Positions 59,501-64,000 of a stretch of 64,000 nt of DNA are shown here, piece after piece (positions within the stretch are counted from its first letter, which is position 1; every line of letters begins with the position of its first letter). The notes below the pieces were generated by a model. The model saw only the letters and a program-made list of their open reading frames with translations. It ran no database searches and was not told the DNA's origin. A program made the position numbers and the translations under genes. Location: contig NZ_BMRV01000003.1 in the NCBI RefSeq assembly GCF_014648815.1, forward strand, positions 310,001-374,000, written 5' to 3'. This DNA is from Streptomyces flaveolus. Its GTDB lineage: Bacteria; Actinomycetota; Actinomycetes; Streptomycetales; Streptomycetaceae.

Positions 59501-60848
59501 GAACTCACCCGGCTCCGGGGCACCGCGCCACATCTACGACGAGGCGCACCTCATGCTCGACCAGACCGCGCCCGCGGGGTCGAAGATCCGGCTGCAGAAG
59601 GACGCCTCGGACTCCTCCACGTACGCCTTCGACTTCGTGAACCTCGAGCAGGTGGCACAGGTCGCCAACCCGGACCCGGCCGCGTACGCCGTACCCGCCG
59701 GGTTCACCCACCAGGACGTGCAGAACGCCCTGGACCGGGTGCGGATGGACACCTCGGGCAAGCTGGTCGGCGTGTACCTGCCGCCCGGCGACTACCAGAC
59801 GTCCAGCAAGTTCCAGGTGTACGGCAAGGCGGTCGAGGTCGTCGGCGCCGGGCCCTGGTACACCCGGTTCCAGGCGCCCGCCGGACAGTCGAACACCGAC
59901 ATCGGCTTCCGGGCGGATGCCACCGCCAAGGGCTCGACGTTCGCGAACTTCGCCTACTTCGGCAACTACACCTCGCGCATCGACGGGCCGGGCAAGGTCT
60001 TCGACTTCCAGAACGTGTCGGACATCGTCATCGACAACATCTGGAACGAGCACATGGTGTGCCTGTACTGGGGCGCCAACACCGACCGCGTGACGATCAA
60101 GAACTCCCGCATCCGCAACATGTTCGCCGACGGCATCAACATGACCAACGGGTCGACGGACAACCTGGTCTCCAACAACGACGCCCGGGCCACCGGTGAC
60201 GACAGCTTCGCCCTGTTCTCGGCGATCGACGCCGGCGGCGCGGACATGAAGAACAACGTCTACGAGAACCTGACTTCCACGCTGACCTGGCGTGCCGCGG
60301 GTGTCGCCGTGTACGGCGGCTACAGCAACACCTTCCGTAACATCCGCGTCGCCGACACCCTGGTGTACTCCGGCATCACCATCTCGTCGCTGGACTTCGG
60401 CTACCCGATGAACGGCTTCGGGACCGACCCGACGACCTTCGAGAACATCTCGATCGAACGGGCCGGCGGACACTTCTGGGGTGCGCAGACCTTCCCGGGC
60501 ATCTGGGTCTTCTCCGCCTCGAAGGTCTTCCAGGGCATCCGCGTCAACCACGTGGACATCGTCGACCCCACCTACAGCGGCATCATGTTCCAGACCAACT
60601 ACGTGGGAGGACAGCCGCAGTACCCCGTCAAGGACACCGTCTTCACGGACGTCACCATCACGGGGGCGCACAAGAGCGGTGACGCCTTCGATGCCAAGTC
60701 CGGCTTCGGCGTGTGGGCCAACGAGATGCCGGAGCCCGGGCAGGGGCCGGCGGTCGGCGAGGTCACCTTCAACGGGCTGAAGCTCGAGGGCAACGCCGTG
60801 GACGTCCGCAACACGACCTCCACCTTCAAGATCGACATCAACCCGTAG
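56565..60848 (+). CDS. secreted GH87-type glucanase, larger multi-domain paralogue
   Basis: A 1427-residue exported paralogue of the previous enzyme. Order: signal peptide (1-36), two F5/8-type domains (about 37-170, 177-310), two fibronectin type III domains (318-405, 412-500; SAPPHLALTEPSAGQVRLTW), a third F5/8-like domain (503-640), two CARDB domains (643-745, 755-870), a CBM6/35-like domain (DMYEAEDGSLGGG, 879-1035) and the GH87 beta-helix (to 1427). Asp1189 (FADGINM) and Asp1212/Asp1213 (TGDDSFALF) preserve the catalytic spacing. The extra FN3 and discoidin modules suggest another binding mode on insoluble alpha-glucan. The start is ATG 56565 after GGGGA. Confidence 0.87.
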   Translation: MRTRRRPSRSLCAVVTTSLLLLGGPLVTAASAAGGPNVAAGDPTAASSSHGEYGAANITDGNQGTYWQSAGSDLPQWVQTDLGTTTRIDEVVLKLPASWERRSQTLAVQGSADGTSFTTLKASAAYSFEPGSGNTVTVSFPATQTRFVRVAVTANTGWQAAQLSELEVHAAGESSVNLARGRTFTASSQTEVYSPANAGDGNKATYWESRNNDLPQWLQTDLGSAVRVDRVVLRLPDGWGGRTQTLKIQGSTDGSDFGDLTASGTYTFAPSGGNSATVSFDAATTRYVRVLVTANSVQPAAQVSELEVYGPTTGDTQAPSAPPHLALTEPSAGQVRLTWDAATDDTGVAAYDVYADGDLLTSVGGDVTTYTDTRPAGTRVSYFVRARDAAGNQSPNSNTVTRAADEGDTEAPTAPVNLSLSEPEAGRIRLTWGASADNKAVTGYDIYANNTRRASVAGDVTTWTDTQPASATVTYTVRAKDAAGNQSPPSNQVTRNGSGAGSDLAVGKPIEASSVIHTYVAANANDNNTATYWEGGAGSYPNTLTVKLGADADVDRLVLRLNPDWGSRTQTIEVQGREQSASGFTSLVAAKEYAFTPAGRNTVTVPVGKRTADVRLRFTANSGATAGQLAEFQVMGVAAPNPDLEVTKLTTSPAAPVESDDITVLATVRNSGAADAPASKVAVRLGGSAVATAQAGALGAGEQTTVTASLGNREAGTYPLSAVADDGDAVIEQNETNNTYTSPDALVVKPVASSDLVAATVSTSPSSPAAGDDVTFRVSLRNQGTVASAGGDHRITLTLTDSRGATVKTLTGTHTGVIAPGATTAALTLGSWKAVDGSYSAKVVVDPDAEEIPAKRDNNTSTKPLFVGRGADMPYDMYEAEDGSLGGGAKVVGPNRTVGDLAGEASGREAVTLTGTGQYVEFTTRAATNTLVTRFSIPDAPGGGGIDSTISVYVDGVKKKTLPLTSRYVWLYGAESAPGNSPGSGAPRHIYDEAHLMLDQTAPAGSKIRLQKDASDSSTYAFDFVNLEQVAQVANPDPAAYAVPAGFTHQDVQNALDRVRMDTSGKLVGVYLPPGDYQTSSKFQVYGKAVEVVGAGPWYTRFQAPAGQSNTDIGFRADATAKGSTFANFAYFGNYTSRIDGPGKVFDFQNVSDIVIDNIWNEHMVCLYWGANTDRVTIKNSRIRNMFADGINMTNGSTDNLVSNNDARATGDDSFALFSAIDAGGADMKNNVYENLTSTLTWRAAGVAVYGGYSNTFRNIRVADTLVYSGITISSLDFGYPMNGFGTDPTTFENISIERAGGHFWGAQTFPGIWVFSASKVFQGIRVNHVDIVDPTYSGIMFQTNYVGGQPQYPVKDTVFTDVTITGAHKSGDAFDAKSGFGVWANEMPEPGQGPAVGEVTFNGLKLEGNAVDVRNTTSTFKIDINP

Positions 60849-60880
60849 CCGGTTCCGTTCCCGTCGTGAATCGACGCAGC

Positions 60881-60912
60881 GTAGCGCAAGCCCTTGCGGG
60901 GGTTTGCGCTAC
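60881..60912. promoter_or_regulatory. hairpin/operator between GH87 gene and lacI
   Basis: GTAGCGCAAGCCC and GGGTTTGCGCTAC form a 13-bp stem (one G-U pair) with a 6-base loop, 32 bases after the GH87 stop. Inside it CGCAAG-CC-CTTGCG (60885-60898) is a LacI-like operator palindrome. It ends 10 bases before the leaderless lacI start, so it may both terminate upstream transcription and bind LacI. Confidence 0.6.
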
Positions 60913-60922
60913 GCTTGCGTTT

Positions 60923-61969
60923 ATGACGCGACGACTTGCTCAAGTGGCGAAGAAGGTTGGGGTCAGCGAGGCCACGGTCAGCCGGGTCCTCAACGGCAAG
61001 CCGGGGGTGTCGGAGGCGACACGGCAGTCGGTGCTGACGGCGCTGGACGTCCTGGGATACGAACGTCCGACGCAATTGCGCGGGGAACGGGCCCGCCTGG
61101 TGGGCCTGGTGCTGCCCGAGCTGCAGAACCCGATCTTCCCTGCGTTCGCCGAGGTGATCGGCAGCGCGCTGGCCCAGCAGGGGCTGACGCCGGTGCTGTG
61201 CACGCAGACGAAGGGGGGCGTCTCGGAGGCCGACTACGTCGAGCTGCTGCTCCAGCAGCAGGTCTCCGGCGTGATCTTCGCGGGCGGGCTGTTCGCGCAG
61301 GCGGACGCGCCGCACGAGCACTACCGGCTGCTGGCCCAGCGCCGCATCCCCGTCGTCCTGATGAACGCGGCGATCGAGGGGCTCGACTTCCCGAGCGTCG
61401 CGTGCGACGACGCGGTGGCGACCGAGCAGTCCTGGCGCCATCTCGTCTCGCTCGGCCACGAGCGGATCGGGCTGGTGCTCGGGCCCTCCGACCACATCCC
61501 CTCCCGTCGCAGGCTCCGGGCGGCCGCCGAGGCCGCCGGCGGCTTCCTGCCCGACGAGTTCGTGCAGCGGTCGATGTTCTCCCTGGAGGGCGGCCAGGCG
61601 GCGGCCTCGCGACTGTTGGACGCCGGGGTGACGGGCATCGTGTGCGCCAGTGACCCCCTGGCCCTCGGAGCGGTCCGCGCGGCCCGCAGGCGGGGCCTGA
61701 GGGTGCCGGAGGACGTGTCCGTGGTGGGGTACGACGACTCCGCCTTCATGACGTGCACCGAGCCGCCGCTGACCACGGTGCGCCAGCCGATCGAGGCGAT
61801 GGGGCGCGCCGCGGTCGAGTTGCTGGCCCATCAGATCCAGGGCAGCGACGTGCCCCACAGTGAGCTGCTGTTCGAACCGGAACTCGTCGTTCGGGCGTCG
61901 ACCGCGCAGGCGGCCGGCTTGCGGGCCGCGACCGCCCCGGTCGTCGCGGACCTCGTTGTCGACGCCTGA
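60923..61969 (+). CDS. LacI family transcriptional regulator
   Basis: A 348-residue LacI repressor. The N-terminal headpiece is RRLAQVAKKVGVSEATVSRV then LNGKPGVSEATRQSVLTALD; the periplasmic-binding-like core runs from about 60 (RARLVGLVLPELQNPIFPAF) through CASDPLALGAVRAARRRG and VSVVGYDDSAFMTCTEPPLT. Sugar-binding members of this group control adjacent glycoside hydrolase and ABC genes. ATG 60923 has no ribosome site and TACGCT lies close upstream, suggesting a leaderless, autoregulated transcript. Expected inducers are oligosaccharides from alpha-1,3-glucan, an inference. Confidence 0.92.
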   Translation: MTRRLAQVAKKVGVSEATVSRVLNGKPGVSEATRQSVLTALDVLGYERPTQLRGERARLVGLVLPELQNPIFPAFAEVIGSALAQQGLTPVLCTQTKGGVSEADYVELLLQQQVSGVIFAGGLFAQADAPHEHYRLLAQRRIPVVLMNAAIEGLDFPSVACDDAVATEQSWRHLVSLGHERIGLVLGPSDHIPSRRRLRAAAEAAGGFLPDEFVQRSMFSLEGGQAAASRLLDAGVTGIVCASDPLALGAVRAARRRGLRVPEDVSVVGYDDSAFMTCTEPPLTTVRQPIEAMGRAAVELLAHQIQGSDVPHSELLFEPELVVRASTAQAAGLRAATAPVVADLVVDA

Positions 61970-62018
61970 CGGTGTTTTGTCCGGTTGCGGGCCGCCTCCG
62001 TCCGCGTCTCCCGATCAG

Positions 62019-62029
62019 TTGTCAAACAA
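62019..62029. promoter_or_regulatory. candidate operator upstream of the ABC transporter
   Basis: TTGTCAAACAA is a small inverted repeat (TTGT/ACAA) in an AT-rich patch between lacI and the solute-binding gene. Some 30 bases on, CTTGCGTT at about 62052 recurs from the lacI leader (60914-60921), so it may be a shared half-site for the LacI regulator. Confidence 0.4.
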
Positions 62030-62145
62030 TTACGAAATCAGCGTGAGATCTTGCGTTCACTTGTGCGTGGTGGTTGAGTGAGCGGCGCCCCACAACGCAT
62101 CGGCGATGGGGCGCCTTCCTCGTTCATGCCCGAAGGGGACCACCC

Positions 62146-63561
62146 ATGAGAAGTGCTCGGTTCCGCCGTACGCGTCGTGCCGGCGTCATCACGCTCGTCT
62201 CCGCTCTCACGCTGACCGCTCTGGCCGCCTGCGGCACGAGCAGCAGCGGCGACGGCGGTTCCGACGGCAGCGGCAGCGGGTCCTCCGACCCGGCTGCGCC
62301 GCTGGACCCGAAGACCAAGGTGACGATCACCATCGACTGCATGCCGCCGGCGGCGAAGGCGGCCGAGCTGAAGGAGTGGAAGGAGGACGTCAAGGAGTTC
62401 AACAAGACCTACCCGAACGTCACCGTCGAGGGCCGTTCCACCCCCGGCCAGTGCCTGGAGCCGCCGCGCTTCACGGCGATGCTGAAGGCGAAGTCGCAGC
62501 CCGACGTCTTCTACACGTACTTCACCGACCTGCCCCAAGTGCTCGACAACGACGGCGCCGAGGACATCACCGCGTACGTCAACGACAAGAGCGTCCCGGC
62601 CCTCAAGGACATCGACCCGAACGTCCTCGGCTCGCTCACGCACGAGAACAAGCTCTACGGCCTGCCCACCAGCAACTACACGATGGGCCTGTTGATCAAC
62701 CGCAAGCTGTTCGAGAAGGCCGGCCTCGACCCGGACGCCCCGCCGCGCACCTGGGACGAGGTCCGCTCCGCAGCCAAGAAGATCGCCGGCCTGGGCGACG
62801 GCATCGCCGGCTTCGGCGAGTACAGCGCCGGCAACACCGGCGGCTGGCACTTCACCGCCCAGATGTACAGCCTCGGCGGCGACATCGTCGACGCGAGCGG
62901 CAAGAAGGCGGCGTTCGACAACGAGCTGGGCAGGCAGGTCGCAGAGAACCTCCACGCCATGCGCTGGGAGGACGACAGCATGGGCAAGACCCAGCTGCTC
63001 AAGTGGGGTGACCTCCAGAAGCAGATAGCCACCGACAAGCTCGGCATGTTCCTCGCCGCCCCCGACGACATCACGTACATGGTCCAGCAACTCGGAGCGG
63101 ACTACGAGAACTTCGGCATGGGCCCGATCCCCGGCGAGAAGAACACCCTCGCCGGCGGCAACAACTACATGATCAAGAAGGGGATCTCCGCCGACAAGAT
63201 CAAGGCGGCCATCGCCTGGCTGAACTTCGAGAACCTGACCGTCGGCAAGGGGCAGTTCGACTGGGCCCGCAAGAAGACCGACAAGCTGCCGGTCGGTCTG
63301 CCGCAGCCCAACTTCTGGCTGAACGAGTCGAAGACGAAGGACGACGCGGCCCGGGTCGAGCACGCCACGATGCCGGTCGAGAACTTCAAGGCGTTCATGG
63401 ACAACCCGGTCGCCGGCAAGGCCGAGCCGCCGAAGGCCCAGGAGATCTACAAGGTCCTCGACAACGTGATGTCCGGAATCCTCACCAACGAGGACGCCGA
63501 CATCGACAAGCTGCTGGACACGGCCGCGAGCCAGGTCGACCAGGTCCTCGCCAACCAGTGA
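62146..63561 (+). CDS. ABC transporter sugar-binding lipoprotein
   Basis: A 471-residue extracellular solute-binding protein of family 1. It has a lipoprotein signal (VITLVSALTLTALAACGTSS; lipidated Cys in LAAC), a Ser/Gly/Asp linker, and the two-lobe binding fold (KVTITIDCMPPAAKAAELKE, RFTAMLKAKSQPDVFYTYFT, LYGLPTSNYTMGLLINRKLF, MFLAAPDDITYMVQQLGAD). It should capture an oligosaccharide for the permeases that follow. The start is ATG 62146 after GAAGGGG. With LacI and the GH87 enzymes upstream, alpha-1,3-linked oligosaccharides are the likely ligand. A stable hairpin separates it from the permease gene. Confidence 0.92.
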   Translation: MRSARFRRTRRAGVITLVSALTLTALAACGTSSSGDGGSDGSGSGSSDPAAPLDPKTKVTITIDCMPPAAKAAELKEWKEDVKEFNKTYPNVTVEGRSTPGQCLEPPRFTAMLKAKSQPDVFYTYFTDLPQVLDNDGAEDITAYVNDKSVPALKDIDPNVLGSLTHENKLYGLPTSNYTMGLLINRKLFEKAGLDPDAPPRTWDEVRSAAKKIAGLGDGIAGFGEYSAGNTGGWHFTAQMYSLGGDIVDASGKKAAFDNELGRQVAENLHAMRWEDDSMGKTQLLKWGDLQKQIATDKLGMFLAAPDDITYMVQQLGADYENFGMGPIPGEKNTLAGGNNYMIKKGISADKIKAAIAWLNFENLTVGKGQFDWARKKTDKLPVGLPQPNFWLNESKTKDDAARVEHATMPVENFKAFMDNPVAGKAEPPKAQEIYKVLDNVMSGILTNEDADIDKLLDTAASQVDQVLANQ

Positions 63562-63568
63562 GCGCATC

Positions 63569-63597
63569 CCGGCGGGGCGGCGGCGCCGCCCCGCCGG
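63569..63597 (+). terminator. intercistronic hairpin after the binding-protein gene
   Basis: CCGGCGGGGCGGC, three bases, then its perfect reverse complement: a 13-bp GC stem 7 bases after the binding-protein stop. Such hairpins usually reduce read-through or protect the upstream message so the binding protein exceeds the permeases. Confidence 0.75.
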
Positions 63598-63682
63598 ACA
63601 CCGCCGCCCCCCGGGCGGCGCGGACCGGACCACCTGTGGCATCCGGGGCGACGCCCCGGCAGACCAGCGTCAAGGAGCGACG

Positions 63683-64000
63683 ATGTCGGCCCCCAGCGTG
63701 ACCCCGAACAAGGCGGCCAGCCACCGCCGCACCCCGCCGCGCGCGGCGGACCCCGTGCCCCCGGGCGGCCGCTTCGCCAAGAGCCTGCGGCGCAACCTCA
63801 CGGCCCACGGATTCCTGATCGGCGCGGTGCTCTGCTTCGCCGTGTTCTCGTGGTACCCGATGGTCCGCGAGTTCTTCCTCGCCTTCCAGAAGACGGACAG
63901 CGGCGAGGTCAGCTGGGTGGGGCTGGACAACCTCACCACCGTCTTCAACGACCCGGCGTTCTGGCAGGCGTGGCGCAACACCCTGCTGTTCACCGTCCTC
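63683..64000 (+). CDS. ABC transporter permease, 5' part
   Basis: The first 106 codons of a sugar ABC permease of the MalF/UgpA type; the gene runs off the window. After a basic cytosolic N-terminus (about 1-40) comes the first membrane helix (FLIGAVLCFAVFSWYPMVRE), the periplasmic stretch FFLAFQKTDSGEVSWVGLDN and LTTVFNDPAFWQAWRNTLLF, which begins the second helix. The start is ATG 63683 after AAGGAG. It should pair with a second permease outside the window and transport the ligand of the preceding binding protein. Confidence 0.9.
   Translation, partial: MSAPSVTPNKAASHRRTPPRAADPVPPGGRFAKSLRRNLTAHGFLIGAVLCFAVFSWYPMVREFFLAFQKTDSGEVSWVGLDNLTTVFNDPAFWQAWRNTLLFTVL

Noticed and set aside
1-64000. 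tRNA, rRNA, CRISPR arrays, transposases, integrases
   Set aside because: None recognised by eye on either strand. A tRNAscan or IS search could detect degraded forms.

Overview
The window is high-GC actinobacterial DNA with near-universal G/C at third codon positions, many GTG/TTG starts, leaderless regulator genes, a TTA codon placed at codon 2 of one biosynthetic gene, and families typical of Streptomyces (SpoIIE-type phosphatases, SARP/BTAD regulator, DUF6194, GH87 enzymes, gas-vesicle-protein paralogues). I infer a Streptomyces chromosome, in an accessory-rich region rather than the conserved core. No rRNA, tRNA, CRISPR array, integrase or insertion sequence was recognised.

Layout. 0-8 kb: acetyltransferase, a TetR/quinone reductase divergent pair with a perfect operator, then a stress block rsbQ-rsbP-ppk2-gvpA and a second TetR pair. 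8-16 kb: regulators and small enzymes (truncated MBL hydrolase, MerR/serine hydrolase pair, methyltransferase, SgcJ-like protein, YceI, DUF6194 with a tandem-MerR regulator, DUF4190, two MarR-type genes). 16-20 kb: an 894-residue sensor phosphatase followed by decayed DinB and STAS genes. 20-24 kb: PaaX regulator, MHS-type transporter and a coupled secreted hydrolase. 24-30 kb: less GC-rich hypothetical genes, a secreted protein with 27-residue helical repeats, and phage-lysin-like cell wall hydrolases around a DUF2235 gene. 30-36 kb: SARP-like regulator opposite a four-gene operon led by a (5-formylfuran-3-yl)methyl phosphate synthase (MfnB) homologue, with aldehyde dehydrogenase, aryl-alcohol-type dehydrogenase and carboxyl methyltransferase: a compact candidate furan biosynthesis locus under probable bldA control. 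36-41 kb: an unusual gvp set (GvpJ with a zinc ribbon, GvpA domain fused to a PH/GRAM-like region, GvpK, GvpL/F), then zinc-independent ribosomal proteins L33, L31B and L36. 41-52 kb: LysR/PhzF pair, EF-hand protein, tandem USP, PAS-GAF phosphatase, asnB, a broken phosphatase, and an Orn/Lys/Arg decarboxylase. 53-64 kb: two giant secreted GH87 enzymes, a LacI regulator, and a sugar ABC transporter running off the right edge, together a probable alpha-1,3-glucan utilisation locus.

The most novel-looking item is a roughly 150-nt sequence present twice on the + strand (14351-14500 and 40201-40350). The copies align without gaps, share a perfectly conserved hairpin and show compensatory changes in the closing stem, which indicates a structured RNA I cannot assign to a known family. 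The second copy lies directly upstream of the alternative ribosomal protein genes. Other themes are partner-switching signalling (three intact SpoIIE-type phosphatases, one broken phosphatase, one broken STAS protein) and regulator genes with near-perfect operators overlapping leaderless promoters.
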